Below, piece after piece: positions 35,142 to 47,129 of a DNA stretch of 64,000 nt (positions within the stretch are counted from its first letter, which is position 1; the number at the start of each line of letters is the position of its first letter). Source of the stretch: Hydractinia symbiolongicarpus (Eukaryota > Cnidaria > Hydrozoa > Anthoathecata > Hydractiniidae); NCBI RefSeq assembly GCF_029227915.1, contig NC_079882.1:11222001-11286000 (forward strand), given 5' to 3'. The notes below the pieces were generated by a model. The model was not told the origin of the DNA. It saw nothing but the letters and a program-made list of their open reading frames with translations, and searched no databases. Both the position numbers and the translations under genes were made by a program.

Positions 35142-38100
35142 CTAATCCACTACTTTGATGGTCGGCGCACAGCCCGTAGTCTTCCTACTATTGTAGTGGT
35201 CACACGATTGTTCTTTGGCGAAAACTGGCAGACTGTTTGACGGTCTGGTTGCATGATTTGATATCTCGTTAGGTGGAACATGTCTTTCTACTTTAATTGA
35301 AGAAATAGATGATTGCACCCCAGACCCTAATGAAGAAACAATTTTTATAGTATGAAAATTTAATTTGATAAATTTAAAGACTGAAGACAAAGCTGCTACC
35401 AACCTGTTAAACCGTCTTTTCTACTCCTAGCCGTCATTTTAACATGAAGCTCCTTTTTATTAGTTGAGGGTTTAGCTTGATTTGGCTTTCTATTAGATAG
35501 AGCGCCATCTGAAGAAAAAGTTACGTGCTTTGCCGGAGCTATGTCAGATGATTTTCCTAAAACAAAGCGTACAATCAATATTATCTGCTTTTGACTTCAA
35601 TGTATATGTCGCTTAACATAATTAAAAATCCTTTTGAAAAACACTCGTACCTGTTCTTTTATTCGTCAATCCTTCTCGAGGTTGACTAAACAAAGATGAA
35701 GACGGCTCAGCAACCGTGCAAGGATAATGCGTGTTCTGTACTTGATTGTTCTCTTCATCTTTTCCTTCGTGAAACATTGACATAGCTTCCATATTTAATG
35801 CACAAACGCCTCTCATAAAGGCCTTTTTCATATTTTCTTCATAGCAGTCACGTTCTGTGTGCATCTTAGCCACTTCAGAACGAGCAGCTGATAATTCTCT
35901 CTGAAGCTGAAACACAAAACAAAGAGTTTATCTTTATTACATGATTTGATGTGAGAGAAAAGATTACACAAAAACTTATGTACGCACTGCTTGTAGCCGC
36001 TCTTCGTAGTCTTCAGTCAATTTTATACACACTTCTTGAGATTTGATCTAAATTAGAAAGAACACATTCCGTTGTCATTTTTATTTGTAGTTGTTAGTTT
36101 TAGCGCTGTTGATTTAGTCAGGAAGACTCACCGTGACATGCCGGCTGTGGAGCATATAAACTACATGAAGAACTACCTTAGTAATAAGTGTCGATAAAAA
36201 CCTATTCACAAAATTCTTGATACTCTTAACATACCTTTACAATACATTATCATACTAAATTTGTCCCTGAGTATAGATTTTACAGGTTATCTTAAGAAAT
36301 AAATTATTGCAAAGACAACAAAAGATCGGTCTGACAGCTTCAATATAATTCTAGCCAAAGGAAATCGCTTCAATTTATCCTGAGATAAAGTTACTATTGA
36401 AGGGGTAAACAGTAGTATCTCATTTGTTCAAATCTGTTCCATAAAAAACTTTAATGCCCCAGTTTTTGGTAATTTCCTCTGTATTCGACAACGAAACGAC
36501 AAGTGGCTTCTTGACAACGATTAAGTATTAAGGCCGATAAAATTGTGGGTCAGACTTGATATTAAGCTCGACAAATATCTTGGAAAATTTTAGTCGATTG
36601 TAAAGGGAATTTGTAGAGAAATGGCATTTTGCGAAAATTAACTTTCCCATATTTTAGTGCATTCAAAAAAGTGGCTTCTTGATCAAAAGGCTCTTGACCT
36701 TCTTGAAATGTCCGCATGAACATCAATTTATGGTGCCATCAGTTTCTGAATCAATAACGAAAATTCAAGAACACTTTTTGACATAGGAACAATGTTTTAA
36801 AAACAAAGAGCCAAAAATTGCTGTGAAAGAAGAAGCTAAAAAATCAACATGGACTTTTTGCAGATCATTGATTTTAAAAACTTCTGCGGAACTTAATTTT
36901 TGAGATAAAAATCAAAAATTTTGCAAACTTGTCAGCATAAAATTTGTTCCTGCAAGGTAGTATTTTTTCAGGTATTTACCCAGCAGCCGTAAAAAAAACA
37001 CTTAAAGGAGAACTTAAAAGCCGAGCAGTATAACAACCTGACATGCTTTCTCAACACGTTGTTTCCATTTGCTTTCAACAACATTCCGCCAGCCTATCCA
37101 TACTTTGTTCATTATTGCTCTTTTATAAAATTTGTCCGCCATTTTTGAAGAAAATTCTTGCCGCTGTTTATCTGTGTGCTTTAACCTCCACATGCTAAAC
37201 AAGCGAATCTTGTCAGATTTCTCTTTCTATAAAAAAAAGTTTATGCTTTGATGGTTGTATAAACATCTAAACCTTTACAAGTCACTGATTACTCTTGTAA
37301 TGTTAACTTTTGCCGTTACAGTAAACATCCCTTAATTCGAACGCGGAAGGGGTAAGAAAATATGTTCGAATAAACGAATGTTAACAAAAGAGTTAAATAC
37401 AGCTTGGGAACATAAATTGTTAGAAATAGTGGACGATATTAGAAATCGCAGATGCGTACTATATTTGTTTATAGGTATCTATTGATTAATAAATGATTTA
37501 AGATCACGACGATTCACGTAATCAAATGTGGAAAAATGGTTAAAGAGTGCAAATTCGCGAAAATAAAAACCTTTAGTCATCTTAATTATTATTTAACTTT
37601 ATTTTTATTTTTATAGTATATATATATATATATCAATTTGTACATTACCTGTTTATTAAGAGCTTCTGTTAAATTCTTTATCACTTCGTCTTTTTGTTTA
37701 ACATTTTGTTCAAAACTGTATAATAATTCTTTCAAACTTTCCACTTCATGTGTAAGCCTTAGCATTTCTGCATTATGTCTAAGGAATGAAACAATTTTTT
37801 ATTTCTTAGAGTTACTTTGCAGTGGCATAGAAAAAACTTGTTTGTACCAATACGTAGGATAGACACAAGGACGTGTTGGCGCCACTGGCACTGTGAAAAA
37901 GCACTCACTTTAATTTAATTTCATGAATTACATTTTCTTCATATTGATACTGTCTTGCCTTCATATCAGCTAACTCAGCCTATCATTTACAGATAAAATT
38001 TAAAATGTTTACTGCATAATACAAGATGTATACGAAAATACAGAGAATCCCACATACCAATACATTGCGTTTAAGTTGCAAGTTCCATTCATCCATCAAC

Positions 38101-39976
38101 GAATCCATTCTTATCAAATCCTTATCAACACTTGGAGGTGATATGCGATGCATTCCTTCTGGCGTTGAGTCAGTAGAATCTGATTGAGTATTTGAAGAGT
38201 TATGTTTATCTTTGCATGGAGTGTCTGTGTATTCTGAAATTAAACGCGAGGGAGTATATTACATCATTTTTTACAATCATTAACTACCTGATCATATAAA
38301 CCACCTGTCTTTCCCATTATATGAATTGCTGTCATACTGTTATCCAACTTTTATTTTTCCTTCCTTTTCGTGCTGCCACTCAATATTACAGTTGTGTTGA
38401 AAAAAAAGAAAATTATCGGTTGAAGGTGCTAAAAAACTTATCTGCATACAAAATCATGTGCAAATAATGGCAAAATTTTTTAAAAAGACTTGGGCTTATT
38501 GAGGTGGAAACACAGTAATCAATCTAGTAATTGAATCCATTTCACCATTGGAAAACTTATAAAAGCTTACAATACCCATTTAAAGTGCATCATTTTATGT
38601 TGAGTAAATTTAAACCAAGCAATCTTCTTGCTCTCTGCCTTGTTTTATTATAAATATATATTTTTTTCGTGTTTACCTTTTCAAGCACAGATTGGTTAGC
38701 AGCTCAATTTAAGTAGAAGAGGTTGGACTTATATGTTCTTATATCATATAAAAGGACTTGCTTTAATTTTACCTTATGCCTATTATCATAGAAAAAGTTA
38801 ATACTAATACAATATAAATTGTTTGTCTATACCGAGAAATATTACCCAAGGTCAAATATTTAGACAAACTTGAGAGCTCGATACGCTGGCTGAGGGTAAT
38901 ACTTCTCAGTAGAGATGAATAGATAAATCAGTTTATATTGTAACTGAAAGCTATTTTTTGCGTTTGTAGGAACCAGGATTATTTTCTAAAGATTTATGTG
39001 TGACAAGGTTGTAAAAATCAGGTTTTAATAAAAAAAGAAAACATTGAAATTGAATTTCATTGTACCGATTTTTTAAATACATGAAAAAAAAACAACCTTT
39101 TATAAACCTTTTTTTGAACAAAAGCTTATTCTAAATCAGAAGAAGAGTCTTATCACACAAATTTGGATGTCGTTCTGCTTGTTGCTCATTGTCGCAATGA
39201 ATGTTGATATTAAAAACGCAGTGGCTTTAAAATTATATATCAACATTTTTGCTGTTTTTCTGGTGGAGTGATGCGAGGTTTTGGATTTACTGTAAGTTGA
39301 TTTTGGAGATTGATTGTATGTAGCTACCTATGTTACCAACTCTCTGGCAAAGTTGTTTGTTAACATTTAAATTAACCATTTTTGTTGTGCTATGAGGGTA
39401 AAAGTTATACTGTGCTGTATAAAGCCTGTAGTGAAGGCTTTTTAGCCATCAGTGCAGCGAATCTCCTGTATAAACCGTTAGAAATTAGCTATCAGGTTAT
39501 AAGGCCTGTTACACGGTCAAGTTGATATCAGCATGCATAGTGCCATACAAATTTGATATTTTGCAAAAGCAACTTTATGCAGGATAATATCTTAAAGTTG
39601 TCAACTAACCCAACAAAGAATCCAATGCATTTGGAACTTTAAATCTAAGCTGTTTCTTTTCCACAGTTTTTTTTCTTCTTACTGCTTCTTTGGCTTCTGA
39701 AATTTTAAAATGAGTTGTGTAGTTGTCACTGTCTTTGTCTTCGGTCATTTTACCTTCCGTCGTTTGTGATCTTTTACTGTCAGACGAAATTGAGCTTTCT
39801 TCGTCCCGACTATTTTTTACTTTATACACATCTTCATTTATGTGTATTTTGGGAGCAACAATAGCATGTTTTAGTATTTCTTCATAGGCATTCACAAATG
39901 TTGTTGAAACAGAACTGCCATGTGACGTGTCTTCTGGAACATCAGGTAAGGAAGAATTGTCAGTCATTGTACTCAT
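35142..39976 (-). CDS. POC5: Centriolar protein POC5
   Basis: Nine minus-strand exons: 39976-39610, 38233-38058, 37979-37909, 37778-37649, 37226-37038, 36047-35988, 35906-35651, 35556-35404, 35326-35142; 528 residues, near the 575 of the human protein. Marks seen: the N-terminal GSSVS...YEEILKHAIVAP block, coiled-coil segments ending KDEVIKNLTEALNKQ, the centrin-binding type block SMWRLKH...KVWIGWRNVV...ACQ, the hallmark MKKAFMRGVCALNMEAM, and the C-terminal TIKVVD that also ends the vertebrate protein. POC5 binds centrins and is needed for centriole elongation and the inner scaffold of the distal centriole. ATG 39976 is chosen because upstream residues in the frame are unlike the family; ATG 39967 is also possible. 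The first intron is long (about 1.4 kb) and holds a foldback element. Confidence 0.93.
38808..38942. repeat. Foldback element inside POC5 intron 1
   Basis: Left arm 38808-38847 (TACAATATAAATTG ... GAGAAATATTACCC) and right arm 38892-38942 are imperfect reverse complements; together they make a 135-bp MITE-like unit. There is no coding capacity. Confidence 0.7.
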
Positions 39977-41796
39977 ATTGAAAATGCAATGATGATGTAT
40001 ATTATACAAAATAAAAACTGTCACCTTTAACCTAAAAGATAATATATATACAGTATATTTATATATTGTTTCAAGAATTCTAACTGAAATGAATGTTGTT
40101 TCCCTGAATTTAGCTTAGTAGTGGTAATTCTGACAATTAAAGATTCAAGAAGAAAAATACATGTCGCTTGTTGTGCTAGAACCAAGAAAAATGGCCAAAA
40201 CAGTAATCAATTTTACAGTCAATATATAAGTTACAAAATTAATCAAACATTCGTCAATTTTCTTTGCATATTTTCTGGCATGCTGTATGTTACAAATGAC
40301 ATATTTCCATCACACATTTAAATGACCCTGAACATACATTTGTTTACACAAACATCCTGTTAGCAAATGTCACTAAACCAACTATATATGATTTGGAAGA
40401 AAACACACAATTTGCGTGCCCAGGTCTTCATCAATAGGGCCTGAATTGTAAATAGAATCTTTGTTTTCTAACTTCAAATTTGACACATTTCTTAGTTTAG
40501 GCAAGTTTTTGCTAATTTAGCCTTACTTTAATTTAGATACTTGTAGTTCTTGTTTAATCAAAGCTTCTTCTGTGACAGTTTGATGGTGAAAAGTTTGTGT
40601 TTTGCATCAACTGAGAGTGGTACCACATGACATTTAGACCTGGAGAATGTAGTAGAATACACCTTTACGATAATTCAATTGTACATGCGTTCCAAAGGCT
40701 CTTTATCGTTTTACAATATTCAAAGAAAGGAGGGAAAAAACATGTTTTCATAAGAGTTTGTTAGAGACGAAATCGTGTTTTATCCATTTTTTTAACTTCT
40801 TTTATATATTATTTGCTTTTAAATTTTCAGGAAACGTTAATAATAATAAGATACAACTTACTTGTACTTTTCATTAAAAACAAAATGCAGTGAATAAAGT
40901 TATCACGAAAGAACATGTTTTCTCCTTATAAAAGTGGAAAGTTTACCTCCTCCAATCGAAATATAAGCTGTGATGGAGTGTTAGTTTTCCAAAATTATCG
41001 TAAAGGTATATTAACTGTTTAAACAAATGATAGAAAAAACCTTATTATGTAGCTAGCTACACAGCTTGCTAACCTTTAAAATGAAAGTAAATAAAATCGA
41101 ATTTACTAAATCATTCATCATGTTGAAAAATACCATGACAGCCACAAGTACTCGAATTACTGCTCCGCAACTGCACTTTTATGTTAAAAAAGAATACAAA
41201 TTCTGTCTCTATGTAAGAAAAAGAATACAAACAGCGAGAAGCGTATGTTACCAGAATAAAAAACCCTCAGTCTAAATTGATCATGATCAGCCTTTAGTTA
41301 GCTGGCTAGCTAGGAGCTAATATTTATTCCTAAAAATCTTTTTTTTTTACATGATGCTTAGACCCTAGCTACAAAAGAGCTATATACCTAGATACTTCTC
41401 AATAATCAAATTCAAGCAAAGATAACAGTTAGGATCAACCCGAAAACGAGGGATATCATTCCTTATTGGGAGGATACCTAGTTTGAGAGCTGTCCCTACA
41501 GGATTAGATCAAAAATTACTGATCAACGTCGGTCCATTTTGTTTTTGTTGTTGTCGTTTTTAAATATTTCGCGGTCTAATTCTTGGTCAGACATAAAATT
41601 AGAAAATTGCCAGCAATCACACATAGTTCACGTTAGTCAGTGCGATTAATTTAAATCACGGCAAAGAAACAGATCCTCCGATTTAGAACATTTTACCCAG
41701 AAATTGCTCAGCCTTTATTGTTTTAAATCGCGAAGGGTGCAGAAAGGAATTAAAAAGGCCAAAATACCCTGGCCGTATGCATTTAATAGACATTTT
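39977..41796. other. Intergenic, AT-rich
   Basis: Probable promoter side of POC5, then featureless AT-rich DNA with short frames and some GCTAGCTAG simple repeat (about 41303-41312). No supported exon. Confidence 0.5.
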
Positions 41797-42139
41797 TCAC
41801 TCTTGGAGTATTCATTGACCTTTCTAAAGCTTTTGACACAGTAGATCATGAAATTTTTGTGACAAAACTATAATATTTTGGCGTAAGAGATAATATTCTC
41901 AGTTCGTTTGAAGTTTACTTGACGAACAGAACAAATGCATATACGTTCCGGTACAATACAACGAAACAAAGAACTGCAGCTTGTAGGGTACCACCTTCCC
42001 AGGGTTTGTTGCCTACGTCGAAGCAGTATCAGGGGGGGGAGGGGTCGGTGCTGTTCTGCCCGGATAATGAACATTGGCCTGATTAAGTACGGCAGCTTGC
42101 ACCGGTTAAGAACAGGGCAGAAAATACATAATCAGAGCA

Positions 42140-42487
42140 ACATAATCAGGACAGGCCGGCTTATTACTCAAAAAATATTATTTGGCACTTATAAAAGGGA
42201 CATATAATCAGGGCAGGCCAGTTTATATAAGACAGTGTAATATTATTTCTCATTTATTATAGAACGAACATAATCGGGGCAGGCCAACTTATGTATGACA
42301 CAGTCAAATATTATTCGAGACTTATAGAACGAACGTAATCGGGGCCGACCGGCTTATGTATGGCATTTTTCTATTATTTCTCACTTATTATAGAACGCAC
42401 ATAATCGGGGAAGGCCGGCTTATGTATGACAGTCAAATATTATTCCGGACTTATAGAACAAATATAATCGGGGCCGACCGCTTTTAT
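42140..42487. repeat. Satellite array, period about 62-66 bp
   Basis: Five to six head-to-tail units, each starting ATAATCGGGGCAGGCCG or a close variant, followed by GCTTATGTATG and TATTATT...CTTATAGAACG. Units differ from each other at many positions and alternate slightly, suggesting an older higher-order pair. The array lies within the insertion that splits the LINE. Confidence 0.8.
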
Positions 42488-42954
42488 ATCATTCGTCATC
42501 ACTTCTGAAAGCGAATAGCCCTGGTGGCAAAGTTGTTGTTGCTCTCAAATGAAACGAAATTTCGCGGCAAATACTAAATTTTGGGATTCGCAAGTTTAAT
42601 AACTTTTCACCAAACTTAATTCCCGCAAAAAGAATAATTTAGGTTCCGTGAAATTTAGTTACTTCAAAGTATATTATGCTGAAATGTATTTACTACAAGA
42701 TTAGTTTTAAACTAAGAATTACGTCGAGACTTTTTTCTTCCGCCATCTCTAGTTTTTAGGGGTGTTCTATCTTCCAGAGAATGTTTAATTCACAAAAGTT
42801 CGAAGAAAATGCCAATCACAGCCTGCCTGGCCAGTCATTATATCAGCGTTCATAATCCGGTCACCACTACATAACCAGTGCAAAAAAAACATAATCGGAT
42901 CATGTGTACATAATCCGGCTGTCCCGGTTGTAAACAGGCCGTTTTCGCAATCTG

Positions 42955-43645
42955 GGCAGAACAGTGCCACATTCCGGCAATCATTTTGATCGGCTCTTAT
43001 CAGGTTGGCGGACGTTTCAGCGGACGTTTCGATGACCCGACGGTCGTTTTTTGGCGCTGCTACGAGACGTTGGCGGTCATATTGACCATTGTTAAAAAAC
43101 CCAAACAAGTGAAAATCTAAACACAACTATCTTGTTCCAACTCTAATTCATTCTGTTCATTGTTTTTTCCTTCATTCTGTAAAATATGTAACAAATTATT
43201 CAAAACGAGGCTTCAACAAATTTTTGACCGCCGTCGAATTTTTTACCGCCGCTGCATTTTGTTCTGCTCTTATGGAAACGGTGGTTTCCATCCTCCAAAT
43301 GACCATTCAAACATCAAACACCGCAGTACTACATCATCTCTTGAATGTGTTTCGCCGTGCTGTGAAACTATCGAGAAAAACTATCGAGTCCAAACAACCG
43401 CTCAGGCAATGCATTGCCGAGAAGAACATCCCTGAACTTCAATATACCAAGAACACTTCGGTTATTGATACACTGGCCTAAAACAACGCAAGATCATAGA
43501 AACAACGACCAAAACCATCGTCGACCTCGCATAGCAGCGCCGAAAAACAACCGCCGCGTCATCGAAACGTACGCCGAAACGACCGCCGACCTGATAAAAC
43601 GCCGAACAAAATGATTGCGGGAATGTGGCACCGAGCCTCCAGATA
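42955..43645. repeat. Long-arm foldback element, arms about 130 bp
   Basis: Left arm about 42955-43090 and right arm about 43505-43643 are reverse complements with roughly 80 percent identity by eye. Shared blocks include GATCGGCTCTTATCAGGTTGG and TTTTGGCGCTGCTACGAG versus their complements. The 400-bp centre has a short frame (43224-43481) with helical-looking residues (LLNVFRRAVKLSRKT) but no recognised function. GC is higher than in the surroundings. Confidence 0.7.
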
Positions 43646-44825
43646 AAGCAGCTACCGCTTACTTGACGGCCTCGATGTGAAAAAGGCAAAATATTCTGAG
43701 AATGAGGTTGGGGTCCCACAGGGCATGCTGAAGACTTCTATACATCAATGATCTACATTCTGCGCTGAAACTTATAATTTTTATCTTTTTTGCAGATGAT
43801 ACTAATATCTTTTACTCACATGGGAAATAAGCGCTCTTTTTAAAACAGGAAATAAAAACATTTTTAAAGAATGGTTCAAAGAAAGTACTAAATTCTCGTT
43901 AAATGTAGATAAAACAAAATGTACTCTATTTCATAAATCTTCTAAATCGACGGCTAAGATCAGGTTACCTAATTTAACTTTAAGTAACACAAGTATTAGA
44001 AGACAATCATCCATGAATTTTTTAGGTGTTAATCTAACGTGAAAAAAAATTCTAAAATTATCGGATTAGCTTTCAAAGCTGAACCATTTTAAAATTTTAC
44101 ATCTTTAAAGAACTTATATTGTACATAGTTGTCTAACATATTGAAATATTTTATTAGCAAGCACAAACCAGTGTCTAAACTGAATTAGCTTTACGGTAAA
44201 CAGAAATATGCCCGCAGGATAGCATTCAGTGCAGATAGATAAACACCATATGATCCCTTTTATTAAAAGAACTAAACATTCACAAACTTGACATCCGTCA
44301 AGTCTTAGTTTTTATATTTAAGATAAAACCGACAGGAGTCCGTTAGTGTTTTATTGAGCATAAATACGAGTACTTCAAAGATAACTTCGTTATACCAAAA
44401 ACAACTCTAAAAGTAAGTGGTTATTTTATAAAAACTAGAGAACCACAGTTATAGGACAGAATTTTAAACCATAAATTTGAATATTATGAAATACGTTGCA
44501 AAGAACCTCCTGACAATGACGTAACTCGAACTTGACGAAACCTTTATTAAACCAGTTTTATTTTACATTTTTACGTTTTTATCAAAATACATGAACTGGT
44601 AAATAGCTCAACTATAAACGGGGCTTGATAGTAAGACAAATTGTGTCTTCTACTTGCTCTGGCCAATGTATTTTTAACTTTCTGCAGCATTTTACTAGTA
44701 ATCTTATCTTAACGGCGAAGTAATCTTATCTCATCTTATAATATGCAACACTATAGTCGTTTAACTCGTGGAAAAACCACTTAGGCAGAGAACCAATGAA
44801 AAAAGAAGATCCGTGACTTAAATAG

Positions 44826-45662
44826 TTATGACGTCAGCAATGATTAAGAAAAATTTAAAAAATTACTTTTTGCCTCTAGAACCCGAAATACTAATTGAAA
44901 TAATGTATACATGTGGTTTATAAGAACAGTTACAAAGATATAAGGGTTTATAAATTTTGCTGACGTCAGCAAGGAGCCATCAAAATTAGAAATTTGTATA
45001 CTTATAAGAAAATATATAGGATCATATACTTTTGACAAACGGTTGCAGAAATATTGAGGTTTAGACATTCCTTGGATGACGTCATCATTCTGTATATTCC
45101 AAAACGGATTCTGGCACTCAGGTTTGGGAAACTTACTCAGTTTGGTCCCAGGTTGTCCCTAGTTACGTATGCGGAAAAAATGCTTGACGTCACCACCTCG
45201 TTTCCAAGTTATTTGGCCTCAAAGTTTTAGGTGCGTTGTAATGGCTTCATTAATTTAATATCAGATATTGACGTTACGCTTTTAATGTTATTAACGTCGT
45301 GCTGTGTCAGATAATTTACCATTTGAGACAACATTTTCGGCGACATCATAGGAAAATGAACACATTTGCTTGTTACAGCCAGACAGAGAGACATGAAGTA
45401 GCCTATATAGGTGATTAGCCAATAAGGCCGTGAAGAAGTCCGGGTAGGCAAAAGATCAATTGAAAAAATAGGTTGTTTTAGGTGTTTTCCTGACGTCAGA
45501 AGTGCATATACAAAACAAAATTGACAAAATTTGCTTATCTGTTACATTAGGGTAGTGCTTGAAACCCTGATGAAAGAAATGTAATGGATCATGTGCTTTT
45601 GACGGCTGGAGAACGTATGAGATATAAGGGTTTATAATTGTTTCTGACTTTATCAAGATACA
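44826..45662. repeat. Diverged repeat units with TGACGTCA sites
   Basis: Units at about 44826-45070 and 45485-45660 share the order TGACGTCA, a GGATCAT...CTTTTGAC block, and AGATATAAGGGTTTATAA. TGACGTC palindromes recur at 44829, 44961, 45076 and 45491. The frames here (minus) are short and reflect the repeat. Probably remnants of one dispersed element. Confidence 0.45.
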
Positions 45663-45694
45663 ACAAAATACAAAAGTGCGGTGACGGGATTACC

Positions 45695-45713
45695 CGATAT
45701 GTATAAGAGACAG
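45695..45713 (+). other. Near-match to Tn5 mosaic end
   Basis: Seventeen of 19 bases match the Tn5 transposase mosaic end, with the last 14 (TGTATAAGAGACAG) exact. This sequence is the core of transposon-based sequencing adapters. It may be adapter carried into the assembly or a chance match; nothing else in the flanks looks bacterial. Confidence 0.4.
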
Positions 45714-46367
45714 CAGGCACTGGGAATAAAGTACTCTAAAAACTTACTTTGTTAATGAAAAAGACGACATTTTTAGTATTTTATACTTCGATATGTTGCA
45801 TTTATTTACATTCTGTTGAGTATTGCTTTTAAAATTGAATTTCTTTTATCCAACCAAAGTTGACAGGTTTTTTTATAATATATAGGTTTTGTATATCGAC
45901 TGTTCTCGTCATCATAGCTTTTTGAGATAGTACTTTCGAAAATGTTATTTTTAGGCTCTTGATACAATAAGTCAAAAATAAAAATAAAATTATCCTCTGT
46001 ACGAACAAGTTGAGATCTCTAAGTCACAGATTTCATTCGTCTCATAGTATCAAGGTAGACTTGTAACAAAATTTCTTTAAATTCTAACTTCTAAAGAATT
46101 AACAAAAGTGTGAGTGAGAAATATTAGAAAGAAAATAGGAGAAAAGGAAAACAAAAACAAAATGTGTATTTAATACGTGCCCGTATACAAAAAGAAACAA
46201 AGAGCACTGGGATGAGGTTGCAAAATATAATCTTTACTCCGCCCAAATAAGAATAACTTGGTATAATCCAGTTTAGTTCTCCAAGATAGACGCAAATGAC
46301 TCTTCTAATTTCTCTCTGCAGCAGTATAGTAGGTTTTTAAGTGAATCCAACTGTTTCATTTTTTGTT

Positions 46368-47129
46368 TTAATCAAGGTGGGAAGCAAAAACAGACGCAAT
46401 TGCAAATAAAGTCTCGTTTTTAAAGCAACTTATTACAACGCAATCACATTTCGAATCCCAAATACACTGAGAGCTCACTTCAATTCCTTCATCGCGTATT
46501 TCTCCAAGATAGATCAACACTGTAATTTTGTAATTATTCTGGGAAAGATTTTTCAAACGATCGTGAATTTCACAGCTGAGCTCAGAACTTTTATTTTTGC
46601 ATTTTTTGTGATCATAACTTACGCCCTCTAAATTTGTGTGCAATATTTCAGTTATTATCTCCTTGACAATGTCTTCGTTCAATTTTACGTAGTTTTCGTT
46701 GTTTATTGTTGTTGTTGTTGTTGTCGTTGCTGCTGACGGAGATAACAATAATGGCGATAGCAATAATGGCGACGATGTTCTGGTTGATGTTGTTGCGTGT
46801 TCAAGAATAACATCTTGACAACGTTTCGTGGAATTTCCTTTAAAATTTATTGGTGGCCTCGTAAAATCGTTACTTCTTCTATTTATTGCAGTGAAATACT
46901 TCGCTTGTTCCCCTGTCCAAGTATTAGAACGGCTTCTACTAGGATAGGATATGCTTTGTCGATTTGTACTTTTTGTTCCCATGGATACCACACTCGTTCT
47001 ACGCATTTTTGATGAGATTGGTTCAGATACGGAGCGATTGTAATCTACGTTGGATATGATGAAATCTTCAAGTCGAGAAGCTCCGTCCTTCATTGATACA
47101 TCAACTCTGCCATATGGAGTTTTCATCAT
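46368..47129 (-). CDS. Tctex1-domain dynein light chain
   Basis: A single exon of 253 residues. The last 105 residues form a Tctex-1/DYNLT domain: KEIITEILHTNLEGVSYDH, then the two strands KITVLIYLGEIRDEGIEVSS and CIWDSKCDCVVISCFKNETLFAIASVFA, matching the conserved order of helix, YKY/W-K-like strand and FAIAS end. The first 145 residues are Ser/Thr/Arg-rich and disordered, with the repeat LLLSPLLLSPS and a seven-Thr run encoded by a trinucleotide repeat. The architecture (long N-terminal extension plus domain) fits the DYNLT4/TCTEX1D4 type rather than the short cytoplasmic DYNLT1/3. Such chains sit in dynein motors of cilia or cytoplasm. Start ATG 47129 is followed by a second Met. Confidence 0.85.
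   Translation of the reverse strand: MMKTPYGRVDVSMKDGASRLEDFIISNVDYNRSVSEPISSKMRRTSVVSMGTKSTNRQSISYPSRSRSNTWTGEQAKYFTAINRRSNDFTRPPINFKGNSTKRCQDVILEHATTSTRTSSPLLLSPLLLSPSAATTTTTTTINNENYVKLNEDIVKEIITEILHTNLEGVSYDHKKCKNKSSELSCEIHDRLKNLSQNNYKITVLIYLGEIRDEGIEVSSQCIWDSKCDCVVISCFKNETLFAIASVFASHLD

Larger units (their letters stand above)
41797..44480 (+). mobile_element. Dead LINE reverse transcriptase, interrupted
   Basis: Two plus-strand pieces of a non-LTR reverse transcriptase lie here. The first (about 41797-42005) reads LGVFIDLSKAFDTVDHEIF, the RT motif around the first catalytic aspartate, and continues to a GVPQG-like string. The second (about 43705-44480) begins GVPQG, has FFADDTNIFYSH with the catalytic ADD, then SLNVDKTKC and the C-terminal region with a typical KSKW end. 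Both are broken by frameshifts and stops. The sequence style is that of the CR1/jockey group. The 1.7 kb between the pieces is unrelated foldback and satellite DNA. It is a fossil and cannot encode an active enzyme. Confidence 0.75.

Noticed and set aside
42785-43126. 113-codon minus-strand frame
   Set aside because: It lies across one arm of the long foldback; part is mirrored in the other arm, and no domain is seen.
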